A stretch of 23,867 bases of DNA from Chara braunii (lineage: Eukaryota; Streptophyta; Charophyceae; Charales; Characeae), in the NCBI GenBank assembly GCA_003427395.1, contig BFEA01000479.1, positions 493,668 through 517,534 on the forward strand. The letters run 5' to 3'. The notes beneath the pieces are model-generated. The model did not search any database. It was not told the origin of the DNA and was given only the letters and a program-made list of their open reading frames with translations. Position 1 is the first letter of the stretch. Every line of letters starts with the position of its first letter. Of the stretch, positions 1 to 9,360 are shown one piece after another. The position numbers were made by a program, and so were the translations under genes.

Positions 1-656
1 CGAGACAAAACGACACAGTGTCACTTCCATGGCTAAGTAATTCAAACAACCGCTTAGAACCCAGACTCATGGATCCCAATCCATTCTCATTAAAGGGTTT
101 CAGCGCCCGTAGCCTAACTCTCTTTGAAGTCCCTTAAGGACTTCTAACATAACAGGCTCCCTCACTCATCCTCAATCTCACTCTAATGCCAAAGTACCCA
201 GTTGCTCTCATGGCCACTCAGATAACCCCTTTTAACCATAGTAGGTACTAGGTACCTTATAGGGCCGACTTCAACGATAGACCTTCTTAGTCATGTTGAC
301 CCTGCCATATCCTATCTTAGTAATACCAATCATGCAAAACATCATCCAAAATCCGCCAACCATCAGGGTCAGAAAGGGTACCAACTCCATCCACCACCAT
401 GCTAGTCATAGTGTGTGAGTACATAGTCAGAACATCTATCCCTTATGCCACCCTCAGTACATTAGTCAAAAGTAACTCACACAATCAACTCTCACTCGCT
501 CTCTATCCAATACCATCAAACGATTAACCATAAAAAGTGCAGAGAAAACTTCTCATTTAAATCATTTTGCCTATTTCTCACATTCCCATACCCGGATGTT
601 GTTCCACCAGGGACAACGGCAGGCAACCATTATCCCTGGCAACGGCGCCACCTGTT
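1..656. other. Gene-free stretch, nothing recognised
   Basis: Moderately AT-rich DNA with no open frame of convincing length or recognisable product, no RNA gene and no clear repeat. The only short open frame near its right end runs into repeat R1 and has no family resemblance. Confidence 0.6.
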
Positions 657-985
657 GAGCGCATCGGTCCCGCACCACGCGGGGCAGGACCATCCCGGCC
701 GCATCACGCTGGAGTTGATCTAATCCTCGTCGCATATACATATGGAGCTTCCGCAAGCCGCTCCGGCCAAGTGCGCCAGCCATACCTCTTGCGAGCCCCT
801 ATGACAGGATAGGGCCTACGCGAGGCACGACTTACCTCCACCTTGCGGGAGTTGTCACCTCCCTTTGATGGGTGTATCCCCGCCGAGCTACCAATCGACA
901 GTACGAAAGCTAATCAGTTGCAATCGCAGAGGTGGACCGGCCAAGGGTGTTTCTCGTTCTATGTAGCATAGGGGGTACGCGCGGT
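657..985 (+). repeat. Interspersed repeat R1, copy A
   Basis: About 330 bp that match, as reverse complement, the sequence at 20792-21132 (copy C) and in part 20570-20753 (copy B). The shared block begins at GAGCGCATCGGTCC and ends near GGTACGCGCGGT, with small substitutions and indels along its length. There is no coding potential and no terminal inverted repeat that I could see. Orientation is opposite to copies B and C. It is a dispersed repeat of unknown class; an untranslated or terminal part of a retroelement is possible because copy C abuts a Penelope-like RT fragment. Confidence 0.85.
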
Positions 986-2440
986 CCCACGCCGACTGGG
1001 CTCGGCGTGGCCATTCGTGAGAATTTCATATTTTAAGATGAGTTTTTTCTCCATTGCTGCTTTGTCCCCGTGTGATGTGTGCATGGTCCCAATGTGTGGG
1101 TAATCCGTTGTGCATGCTCGGGTATGAAAGTCTATGGATGTTGAATATCTCATTGAGGGCTCTATGAGTAGGCGTGCCTGTATGCGGCCCCAAGCCTGAC
1201 AATAAGAAGTACGGAATGTCGATTGTTTGCATGAGTGCACAAGTGCGTCGGTCCTTTCTCCTCTCATTCGCCTTTAAACCCGTGCGTGTGTCTGGGATAC
1301 GCACCAACCTCCTTCCTCCGTCTCTCTCTCTTTCTCTCTCTCATCGTGCGCAAGTTGGGACTCCAAGGGGAGGCAGATAATCTCAGACGTAGCGGTCCTC
1401 CACATTTCCGCAACGCGGCCGACCTCTCTGTGCCCACCCCAGGGTCCCCGACACCATGTTGAGATTGATACTACACAGAGAGATGGAGAAAAAGAGCTCG
1501 GCGCATCCTTTTCGGCGGTATTCGTTGGTCTTTGCATGAAGTCAGGTTTCGTTTCGACGGACGGGAGCAAGGGTCATGGCCCGAGCTCGGACTTTGTCCC
1601 CGAGCATCGCAGCACGCTTCCGCCCTTCCCGATAGCAGATGACGACGACGTATACTACAACGAGGACGTGCGGAGCATTCTGCGGTGCACTGAGCCAATC
1701 CATCTTTATAACCCGACCCAGGCGTGCCACATAGGAGGGAGTGGGTTCGTGCCGATTGAGCGATTTTCCTCCCCGCCTTAAATTTAATATTGCCTTACAC
1801 AGACCTCACGGTGTTGCCCCGGTCCGTTGTGCACGCTGTGTGGCGGCCTCAGTTTAATTGCCACTGGTGTCGCCAGGGGGACTCATGCTCATGGCGATGG
1901 TTGGTCCTAGGGTATGAAGGAGCCGTCCGCTTCCCCGAACTCTTCCGCAACACGGGTGCCCTCCCCGTCCCTTTTCGTACCTGGGTTCCATCGACCTGCC
2001 CGCAAGGACTCGACGAGCCGGACGTCGAAGCCTGAACCCAATCTCGGGGCCTCCACACCCAAGGGCCGCACGAACCTGGCGCCTCAGGGAACGGAGCTCC
2101 ATTCCCGTCGGCTTCGTTTCTCTTCTCCCCTACCCTCTCATTTTCTTTTCTTCCTTTTTCATGAGGTGATGACGGTCGGGCCGTAGGGCATTGTTATTCG
2201 CCCAACGGTGACAGCTCGAACCCCCGTCAAGGCACCTCGGCCTGAAGCAAGAGTCCCCCGTTTCGTCCGGGTGGCTCAACCCCCACGGCCAAAAATCCTC
2301 GGCCACGCCCCTAACTACTCTGATTGGCGACCGAAGTACGGAACGCCGCGCGGGGCGTGAGGTTGCGCATCACACACCTGCTGGTGGGTGCAGCTCCCAC
2401 ATTTTCCCTCATTGGAGGCTTGAGAATGGATGTGGCTGCT
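986..2440. other. Gene-free stretch
   Basis: No recognisable gene. It holds a short TC microsatellite (about 1321-1342) and several unsupported open frames under 100 codons on both strands that overlap each other. GC-rich blocks at 1400-2300 carry no familiar motif. Confidence 0.55.
1321..1342. repeat. TC microsatellite
   Basis: Run of TC dinucleotides interrupted once by TTT. Confidence 0.9.
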
Positions 2441-2572
2441 ACAGGGTTCCCTGTATAATCATAGTATAATGACAACAAAAAAGGCCTGAAAGGCCGTCCT
2501 GTCCAGATTTGACAGGTAATTGAATTGGTTGGGCTTAAAGAATTAGCCTTCAAAAAAAAAAAAAAAAAAAAA
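2441..2572 (+). mobile_element. Retroposon-like 3' end with hairpins and poly-A tail
   Basis: Three perfect short inverted repeats follow one another: ACAGGG/CCCTGT (2441-2454), GGCCT/AGGCC (2483-2495) and CCTGTC/GACAGG (2498-2516). They are followed 36 bases later by an uninterrupted run of 21 A (2552-2572). Stem-loops just before a genomic poly-A run are typical of 3' ends of LINEs and of SINEs that borrow LINE tails. No RT or endonuclease frame was found upstream, and I could not define a 5' end or a target-site duplication, so the element class is open. Confidence 0.4.
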
Positions 2573-3202
2573 CAAGAAAAAGTTAAAAATTAGTAAAAAG
2601 TGACTAAAAAGAAAAACTATTTTTTCTTTCTTTTCTTATAAAGCCCGAATGTTGTAGAGGCCAAGGACCAGATGCGCGGTGAATCGGTGATTGCTGGCAG
2701 CGGCAGCCAATGGTTGTCCTGACAGGATACGCTACCTACCCTACTCGTCCCCACTTAACACTCCCAGCGCACCCCCTGTCCCTACTATCCTACCTCAGTG
2801 TGACCAGCACTCAGGACCATCACCCTACCAGTATCGAGGGCAACATGGACCAGACAGCGGTGACAAGCACCAAGGCTGGGCCAAACCCGCGGCCCTAGTG
2901 GAAGCGGAAGCGGACCAACCTTGCAGTACAGGAACTACGGACGCGAGGCTCGTGCAATCTGCTACAGGCCCAATTCAGAGAGTCTACCCAGCAGGAGTAC
3001 CTAAGCAAGGCAAGCCGGCGCCCACGGACACATCCAGGACCTACCGTCCTTCCCCTAACTTACCCAAGGCTAGGTGGAACTCAGACTAGCTGGGGCGACT
3101 TATATCCCTATCCTACCCTGGAGCTAAGTCATGTGTGAGTCGACCCCGTTATGTATCTGATAGACCCCCCCAGCCTGGTATCATAGTTGTGTATATATGT
3201 GT
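2573..3202. other. Gene-free stretch
   Basis: A-rich spacer to about 2640, then mixed sequence. An open frame of 132 codons at 2691-3089 (plus) is proline- and threonine-rich, resembles no known family and overlaps another frame, so I do not call it a gene. Confidence 0.5.
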
Positions 3203-3339
3203 GCCCAGAGGGCCAGAGGCTATGTATGTTTGTATGCGCCCGTAGGCTATGTGTATATATTCACGAGCCATGTTTGTGTCTGCCCGAAGGCTATATGTGC
3301 TCTGTGTAACTGTATAGAGAGATGCATACGCCCGAAGGC
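3203..3339. repeat. Short degenerate tandem repeat with GCCCGAAGGC core
   Basis: The core occurs at 3203 (variant GCCCAGAGGGCC), 3238 (GCCCGTAGGC), 3282 and 3330 (both GCCCGAAGGC), spaced 35, 44 and 48 bases. Cores are followed by TATG/TATATG-rich spacers. Each core can close a 3-bp GCC/GGC stem over a CGAA-like loop. Function unknown. Confidence 0.6.
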
Positions 3340-3422
3340 CAGATATGTGCAGTACTATGCAGAAGGAACTATGTCACCGTTGAAGAGATGAGAGGCCAAG
3401 CTGAACAAGAACCCCCCCAAAG

Positions 3423-3492
3423 TCCCAAGCCAGACTCGAACCCATGATCGATGACATAAAGACTCTACCATTTGAGCAACAATCGCAAACGG
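3423..3492 (-). other. tRNA-like sequence (tRNA-derived repeat head or pseudo-tRNA)
   Basis: On the minus strand an A-box-like TTGCTCAAATGG with a D-arm GCTC/GAG is followed, 37 bases from start to start, by a near-canonical B box GGTTCGAGTCT. The spacing is about 7 bases short of a normal tRNA, and the T-stem and anticodon stem do not pair well. It is therefore not a functional tRNA by eye. It fits a tRNA-derived SINE head or a decayed tRNA copy. A second unit of the same orientation lies at 3715-3790. Confidence 0.45.
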
Positions 3493-3714
3493 CACCTGCG
3501 TGTGATATGCCAGACTGGGGAGATCAACAGAACAACCACGAGCAACAGTGACAAGCAACCCACGCAGTATCAAGATGCAACATACAACACCGTGGACAAC
3601 CCTTGGGTGGTGAGCAGACAGTGTTTGTAATAGCTTACCAATGGCATGCGTCAGCCCAGGGGTGTGTGTCCAGCCGTGCATCATTCTAACGCCCTGCCCG
3701 GTGTACATGTGTGA

Positions 3715-3790
3715 GGCAACGGAGTTTTGAACCCACAACATCATACCACAATTCGCATTTCCAACCGGTGATTAAGCTACATCAACTGGC
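3715..3790 (-). other. Second tRNA-like sequence
   Basis: The minus strand reads TAGCTTAATCACCGG (A-box-like), and 46 bases on from its start GGTTCAAAACT (B-box-like), close to tRNA spacing. The T-arm 3' strand is imperfect and no clean acceptor stem was found. It lies about 300 bp upstream, in minus orientation, of the tRNA-like unit at 3423-3492, so the pair may be two SINE heads or parts of one composite element. Confidence 0.4.
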
Positions 3791-4898
3791 CATGAGGCCA
3801 AAAATATCATCTTCATTTTTCTTTTCTTGTTCCTTCTATTCTAGGTTGTGGGCCTTGGGGTCATCTCAATCCTGCCCACTATGCAAGTGTGTCTGTGCAT
3901 GCGTGTGTTTGTTTCGAAATTTGAAGTCAAGTGGTCCTTGGTCGCTGGTCGTGGCGGAAGCACCAGACACCTATTACCTCGGCCTAGTGCCCAAGTGACG
4001 TGCAAATTAGAGAGAGCCTTGATTTTATTTTATAATTTTCTTTCCATTCCTCAGTGTTCTGTACAGCTCATGCTCACAGGATTCGAAATCGTTATTTTTG
4101 GATTCAGAGCATTCTCAGGGCTTTTCAACAGATTTCTGGGCGTTATTTCAATCATGATTCACATAGCCGTGCAGCGGTAATTATTGGGGTCAGATGCATT
4201 CAGGAAAGTCCCTTATGTGGGTACACCCTCAGTCCTTTTCTTGGGGTCCAGAGTGCTTTCCCAGCATTTAGACTTCTTTGCTGAGACTCTGAGGCGGTAT
4301 TTGCTCACAAGCGGCCAGATACATTCCATGTGAACTTCGGCCCTAATTGCATGCACAGATATGTGCCACTTGTCCTCATAGTATGGGTATGCTTTTTGTG
4401 GGCATCTTACGGGACTGCATTCCATGGACGAACTGTGAGAAAACGGGGTCAAAAATGAAAAAAAGAGAAAAAAACTGCAGCCTTGTTCCACTAGCAGGGG
4501 GATACCAAAAGTTCTCACTAGGGATCACATGTGAGACTGCAAAAAGGCTGTAGATACGGACGAACCTTCCGTGAGTTTTATACTTTTCAGAGTTTTCATT
4601 ATTATAATTGTTTTTTTTTTTTTTTTTTGAACTAGGCTAGTAGATTCTTCTCTCAATTTCACCTTTCACGATCTACCTCCCATGACTCGTAAGCCTATAC
4701 AGGGGGACCCCTGCAAGCATAGCTACCTCTCACAATCAAGGGGATGCATGGTGCCCCCCGCCCTAATCGACGGTGGTCCGGGAGTAGGGCGGGACCGCCG
4801 GTGGGCGGGCCGGGTAATGCAAATACCAAGCACTTTGCCAGTACCTGCGCCAGGCCCTCCCATCTACTTGTTTGTATCATCTGGCTGTAGTCATAAAC
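3791..4898. other. Gene-free stretch with poly-T tract
   Basis: No recognisable gene. It contains an uninterrupted run of 18 T (4611-4628) that could be the tail of a minus-strand retroposon, and loosely repeated phrases around 4100-4275 (variants of GGNTCAGAGCATTC). Open frames of up to about 130 codons overlap on both strands and resemble nothing known. Confidence 0.5.
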
Positions 4899-4916
4899 AA
4901 ATAAAAAATCAATTTG
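4899..4916 (+). repeat. Left target-site duplication of the U6 retrocopy
   Basis: Reads AAATAAAAAATCAATTTG and matches 5024-5040 apart from one A fewer and one T-to-A change. Its position, directly at the 5' end of the U6 homology, fits a target-site duplication. Confidence 0.75.
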
Positions 4917-5015
4917 GTCCTTTGGGACATGCGTTAACATTGGAACTATACAGAGAAGGTTAGCATGGCCCTTGCTCAAGGATGCCACACATAAACAGAG
5001 AGATGGTCCAAATGT
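4917..5015 (+). pseudogene. U6: U6 spliceosomal snRNA, retroposed copy
   Basis: The sequence follows U6 snRNA from its 5' stem (GTCCTTTGGGACAT) through ATTGGAAC and TATACAGAGAAGG to TTAGCATGGCCC, CAAGGATG and the 3' GGTCCAAAT. The ACAGAGA box and the AGC triad, which pair with the 5' splice site and U2 and build the spliceosome active site, are intact. Several normally invariant positions differ: GATTAGC is GGTTAGC, the CCCCTGCGC segment is CCCTTGCTC, and GATGACACGC is GATGCCACAC. There is no terminal T run; an A-rich tail follows. An ~18-bp direct repeat (AATAAAAA-TCAATT-GG type) flanks it at 4899-4916 and 5024-5040, as expected for LINE-mediated insertion. A processed pseudogene is therefore much more likely than a working U6 gene. 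Confidence 0.92.
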
Positions 5016-5023
5016 TAAGAAAA

Positions 5024-5040
5024 AATAAAAATCAATTAGG
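5024..5040 (+). repeat. Right target-site duplication of the U6 retrocopy
   Basis: Reads AATAAAAATCAATTAGG, the partner of 4899-4916. It lies about 10 bases beyond the last U6-like base, after a short A-rich tail. Confidence 0.75.
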
Positions 5041-5147
5041 TCTAGTCTACTAGGTTGGCAGAGAACCAGATACTGGGACATCACTGTGCACTCAGTGACT
5101 GGCCTCTACAACACCATGGACTCAAGATTAAAAAAAAAAAAAGGGGT

Positions 5148-5312
5148 AACTTCGGCGCAGTCACGAAAACAGTTTGTAATTGCAATTCAGGCAATCCCGC
5201 GAATACAACACACCCCCAGGCGACCCCACCGGGTAGGTCATATACATTCAGCATTACCGGCCCTTTTGCCTCAAGTGCAATTACAAACTCAAACCCTGAC
5301 TGCGCCGTAGTT
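5148..5312. mobile_element. Foldback/MITE-like element with 47-bp inverted arms
   Basis: The left arm 5148-5194 and right arm 5266-5312 are inverted repeats of equal length, with 38 of 47 positions identical. Conserved blocks are CGGCGCAGTCA, AGTTTGTAATTGCA and AGGCAA, separated by a 7-base segment that has diverged while keeping its length. The 71-bp centre has no coding capacity. An A run lies outside each end. I could not identify a convincing target-site duplication, so the superfamily is unassigned. Confidence 0.75.
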
Positions 5313-5360
5313 TTCTCAAAAAAAAAAGCCCGTCCTGTGATTGAGGGCAGGTTGGGGCGA

Positions 5361-5388
5361 GGCGCAGCGCGACCGGGAGCGCTGCGCC
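5361..5388. repeat. GC-rich 10-bp-stem palindrome
   Basis: GGCGCAGCGC (5361-5370) and GCGCTGCGCC (5379-5388) are perfectly complementary over an 8-base loop. There is no T run after it and no adjacent gene, so a terminator role is not supported. Confidence 0.8.
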
Positions 5389-6007
5389 CCGCTCGAGCAC
5401 CGTTGGAGCGGACATGGCGCGACGTAGGAGCTAAAGGAGGATCAGGAGACGTGGTGGGCAGGTGGCAGTGGGCGTAAGACTTGACAGCGGGAGGGTAGAG
5501 ACGATGTGGCGTGACTTGGTGTGGCCTGCCTTTTGAAAGCACAGGGGTGCCATCTCCGGCTTCACGCTTTACCTAGTGATGTTGCAGGCCAGCACGCTGG
5601 ATGAAGGGAAGACTGTCCGTGCATGGGGGCGAGTCTTCATGAGATTCTCGGCATATAGGTTGCCTTTGCTTCTCTGCCTGCGTGGTTTTGTGGAGGAGGG
5701 TCGGCTGATGCAGGCGGACAGGGAGGAGCACGTCCTCACGTGGAGTGGGTGGAGGATTGGAGGCGACATCGAGTCCGTTTTTTTGAAGAAGGGCGAAGCG
5801 GTATCGGCGGCAGCTGTGTTTTCGTCATGAGGGCATCTGGAGTGCGAGGGTGCTGTCGTCGAATTTTTGTTTGTATTGTTGATTGCACCTTTAGTATGAG
5901 CTTGGCTCTTCTTTGGATAGACCCTCTCGCTGTTTGGATCACTTCGTGTAAGTTGGTAATTCTGATTGTTGAAAATCTCATTTCTGATTCTTACACATCC
6001 TTCTTTT
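5389..6007. other. Gene-free stretch
   Basis: Nothing recognised. Open frames of 80-150 codons overlap on both strands around 5080-5830 and none resembles a known protein. Confidence 0.5.
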
Positions 6008-6152
6008 TTACTGTCTGAGCGATTCCTTTTCTCAATTGACGATCGATTCGTTTTTCTGTTTTACTGTCCTTTCTGTTGATTTGTCGGCGGCTTAGTATTT
6101 CCCGTTTATTGTCTGAGTGAATTTTCCCTATTGATTGTTGATCCGTTTTTAC
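6008..6152. repeat. Pair of ~50-bp diverged direct repeats
   Basis: 6008-6058 and 6106-6152 share the frame TTTAYTGTCTGAGYGA, then TTGA near the middle, then GAT-CGTTTTT, offset by about 99 bp. The region is T-rich. Function unknown. Confidence 0.5.
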
Positions 6153-6483
6153 AATTTTCCTTCCTTAAATTTTCGTGCTGTACAGCTTTGCTAACGTTTC
6201 TCAAACCATGGTTTGGGATTCTGATTCGAAAATCCTTTATGGATATCTAATCCTAAATTTCGTACGATCTCTCGCAAATTTCGTCATTCCAATTTCGATA
6301 ATCAATTCCTATCGGATCTTATTTTCAATCATAGTTTAATTCTGATTGATTTTTCAAGCAATCTTTTCGAATAATTTTCTTCTTAAACAATTAATCTTTG
6401 TATGTTTTGGTAAAGCAAAAGGGGGAGGGTTGAATTAGAGGTAGGTGGGAAGTGGGGGGTAAAAGGATCGGCGACATAGAGTT
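6153..6483. other. AT-rich gene-free stretch
   Basis: T-rich DNA with no gene, then a purine-rich lead-in to the tandem duplication that starts at 6484. Confidence 0.5.
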
Positions 6484-7324
6484 GTAAATCTAACCAGGAG
6501 GGTGGGGTGGGACGACATTGGCCGGTGCTGGAGCATTTGCTCTGTGACCAGGGGGGGCTTGAGGCCATTGAAGTTATGCTAAGGGTGGAAGGCATAACCA
6601 TCTCGCCCGACGTAGTTGTTGCCGGGTGACCCTGTAACCTTTTGGAGGGGCTACACAATTAATAGAGGTGTCGAGGGGGGAAGACACTCTCTGTCCGTCA
6701 GAAACAGTTAGATCAGTACTGGGGCAGTTTGTGTTGCCTTGTAACCCTAGCTGGGGGGTATGAGATCTAATAATTTCTGGTACGAGGACTGAAAGCTTGG
6801 TCGACGTATCTTTCATTAGTGACGAGGGTAGGAGTTGGATTGTAGTTCTTGACCTTCCTCCTTTTGTTTTTTTTTGGAGGGAGAAAATTGGAAGTAAGGT
6901 TTAAAAGTAATTTTGGGGGGGCTCGCGTAGTAGGGGAAGGGTGACTCAGGGTGGTAAGTCTACCAGAAGGACGGGGTGGGGCGACAGTGGCCGGTGCTGG
7001 GGCAGTGGCTCTGTGACCATGAGAGGAGCTTGAGGCCATTGAAGTTATGCCGAGGGTGGAAGGCATAACCACCTCCTTCAACGTAGCTGAGGCTGGGGCA
7101 GTGACCCTGTAACCCGGTTGGGGGTTGGCAGCTAGGGAAGTTGTCGAGGGAGGAAGACACTTCCTGTCCGTCAGAAGACAGTTAGTTCGGTGCTGGGGCA
7201 GTGTGTTTTGCCTTGTAACCCTAGCAAGGGGGGCGTGAGAACCGACGACTTCTGGTACGAGGACTGAAGGCTTGAGTGGCGGTTTCTCGGCTGTAGTGAG
7301 GGTTTGACTTGGATTGGTGGTGGT
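6484..7324. repeat. ~469-bp tandem duplication made of ~100-bp box-plus-hairpin modules
   Basis: Unit 1 (6484-6847) and unit 2 (6952-7324) align along their whole length with an offset of about 469 bp and many substitutions. Each unit holds three modules with a box close to GCTGGGGCAGTG then CTGTRACC (around 6524, 6608, 6716, 6993, 7090, 7190). Each box is followed by a stem-loop. Modules A and B share a 10-base loop of the form RAGGGWGGAA (GAGGGGGGAA in B of unit 1) on different stems: GTTATGCY/GGCATAAC for A, and a GTC/GAC-closed stem with one bulge for B. Module C has TTTC/GAAA in unit 1 and CTTC/GAAG in unit 2, a compensatory change. No coding potential was seen. Confidence 0.75.
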
Positions 7325-8077
7325 TTTAGCTCTGATTTTCGTTTCTCCAATTCTTTCTAAATCTTTCTCAAATTTTCTTGAATTTTTTCAAAACTGAGGT
7401 GAGTGGGATAAGTAGATGGTGGGATGTCAAGCGTCCTATTAGTGAGGAGGGCTAGCTAGTAGGATGGAATTAGGGTACAGCAGCAACGGAGATGGTGGCT
7501 CTGCTGCAGTAAGTCTTGTCGGAGGGAGGTAAAGAGGGTTGATGGCTTGCAGTTTGATGTTGCAATCTTCCTTAGTAGTTCTAATTTTCCTTAGCCATAG
7601 CCGGGTAATTGCCCCGATATCGTAAAACTTCAAAAATTTTCAATTCTTTGTAAATTTCCATATGGGAAACTGGGCCCGGTTCCCAGCACGTGTTGCTCCC
7701 CACGAATAGATTGGAGCTTTGTTCACAAAAAAAAATAAAAAAAAATGGGGGAATGTGTATGGGGCACATGGGGGACACCAAAATGGGGATCAAGTTTTCT
7801 ATTTTTTGGATCACTTAGACACCACCGAGAAACTGGGACAATCCACTAGATTCCACACGGTAAAAGGAACTTTATGAGTTTTTCATGGCCTTGGAACTCT
7901 GTAGAGGCTGGATTACAGACATATGAGAGTCACCTTCGGCACTCGGACATGTGGTAGAGCCCCCCTAATCCTATAGGACTCCCTCCCAACCTACCTCTTT
8001 CATAATTTCTCCCGGCACACTCCCACTCCCACTGGAAGTGCAATCCTCATGAAAGCTAGTTGGAAGGTTTTAAGGTT
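7325..8077. other. Gene-free stretch
   Basis: Nothing recognised. A short stretch at 7440-7540 loosely resembles the lead-in of the preceding tandem units. There is an A-rich run near 7730-7745. Confidence 0.5.
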
Positions 8078-8278
8078 TTAAACCACCAGTACTTGGCCGA
8101 TGCTGAGCCTGGATTGGCCCTGCGCGCCAATTTTTGCCGAAGCGCCGGGGTACCGTTTCGATTTTCATTTGGCTGGCGCTTCCCGCCATTGTGGCCCAGT
8201 ACCCCAAAGCCCTAAAGATGCGACACGATAACGGGAAAGCGCCGTGGCCGATAGCTGGGCCAAGTACTGGTGGTTTAA
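8078..8278. mobile_element. MITE with perfect terminal inverted repeats and TTAA flanks
   Basis: ACCACCAGTACTTGGCC (8082-8098) and its exact complement (8258-8274) form 17-bp terminal inverted repeats. Each is flanked immediately outside by TTAA (8078-8081 and 8275-8278), consistent with a TTAA target-site duplication. The element is 193 bp between the TTAA copies. A second, inner inverted pair GGGGTAC/GTACCCC lies inside. No transposase is encoded. TTAA duplication is known for the piggyBac and Kolobok groups; the terminal bases do not decide between them. Confidence 0.85.
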
Positions 8279-8675
8279 GTGATATAGACATCACACAAAG
8301 GCTTATCCACTCAAACAGAGCGCATGCACACCACACTCGCAAACTGATTGAAACAAAGAGAGAAACACGTTTCGGAAACGTTCAGCACAATCCACAACAC
8401 CCAAGAACCGCCAATTGAACTGCAAACCCTCCGCGGTGGTTACGGCAAGTGACGGCAAGAGCCGACAACCATGGACCGAAAGAGGATTAACTCTGCTACA
8501 ATCATTGCTTATATACCCGAGAATCGCCTGGGACCTCAACTTTCGATACTACCGTAGTAGCATCGGCTCGAAACCGGGCCACGATGAACAAAGGGTCAGC
8601 CAGAAGAATTCATGCGACAGATAGTTAAGGATATGTGCTGCAGAGGCCTGAGTTAGCAGACTCCTGTTATCGGAG
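8279..8675. other. Gene-free stretch
   Basis: No gene, RNA or repeat recognised. Overlapping open frames of up to 94 codons are unsupported. Confidence 0.5.
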
Positions 8676-8861
8676 CCAAATCAAAACCAAACCAGGCTAC
8701 CGTGTCCCCCGGGTTCCGGGAGGGACCATACCAACAGGAAAAGCCCAAAGGTTAGAAGCAGAATCCAAAACACAATAGCTACGGTGCGGACTACATGGGC
8801 CTATAATAGCACAATCTCACGCTTCCCAATCCAAATCAAATCAAACTGAGCTACAGTGTCC
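8676..8861. repeat. Diverged direct repeats with GCTACNGTG core
   Basis: 8676-8707 and 8831-8861 share CCAAATCAAA, then CAAAC, then GCTACNGTGTCC. A third partial match (GCTACGGTG) lies near 8778, suggesting a decayed ~78-bp tandem unit. A perfect CCCGG/CCGGG hairpin follows the first copy. Confidence 0.55.
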
Positions 8862-9360
8862 GCTGGCTCACAGAGGGGAACGAACGCAGGTCACACACAC
8901 CAGAGGTCGAAATTACCTTGCCTCACACCGGAGGAAAAAACCCTGTCACTACGATGGGACACATGTACGCCAACTACTATGTGTGGAAGCAGCTCATTAA
9001 CCTACGTAATCATGCCATCAGGAGTGAAAACAGACCCACTCATACTATACAATAATGTTGACTACTAATCAGTAACGACCTAGCACTCACTGCTCAGTGC
9101 ACCGTCAACGAGACAAAGACTCCAGAGCCAACTTCCACGGCTTCCCCTTGCCGTGTGCGAATCCTTTCACGACTCTCATGAAGAAGGGGACCGGATAGTC
9201 CTTCAGTCGCATCTCCCGTCAGAGTGAGATGACCCGCCTCGGTATTTCATGGCGGACAAAAGTATTCTGGTCTATGCGATGCAAGTGACTTGCCCGCACG
9301 GTGCTCTTCTGTGTCTTGCTTCCTCATGACAAAAAGGATTGCCTATTTAAAAAGGACAAA
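8862..9360. other. Gene-free stretch
   Basis: No gene recognised on either strand; no repeat seen. Confidence 0.5.

Noticed and set aside
2691-3089. 132-codon proline-rich open frame
   Set aside because: No recognisable domain, low-complexity composition and an overlapping alternative frame.
4917-5015. Functional U6 gene
   Set aside because: Several invariant bases changed, no terminal T run, and target-site duplications flank it.
9101-9300. rRNA fragment
   Set aside because: Some phrases looked ribosomal at first sight, but no stretch could be aligned confidently to conserved rRNA segments.
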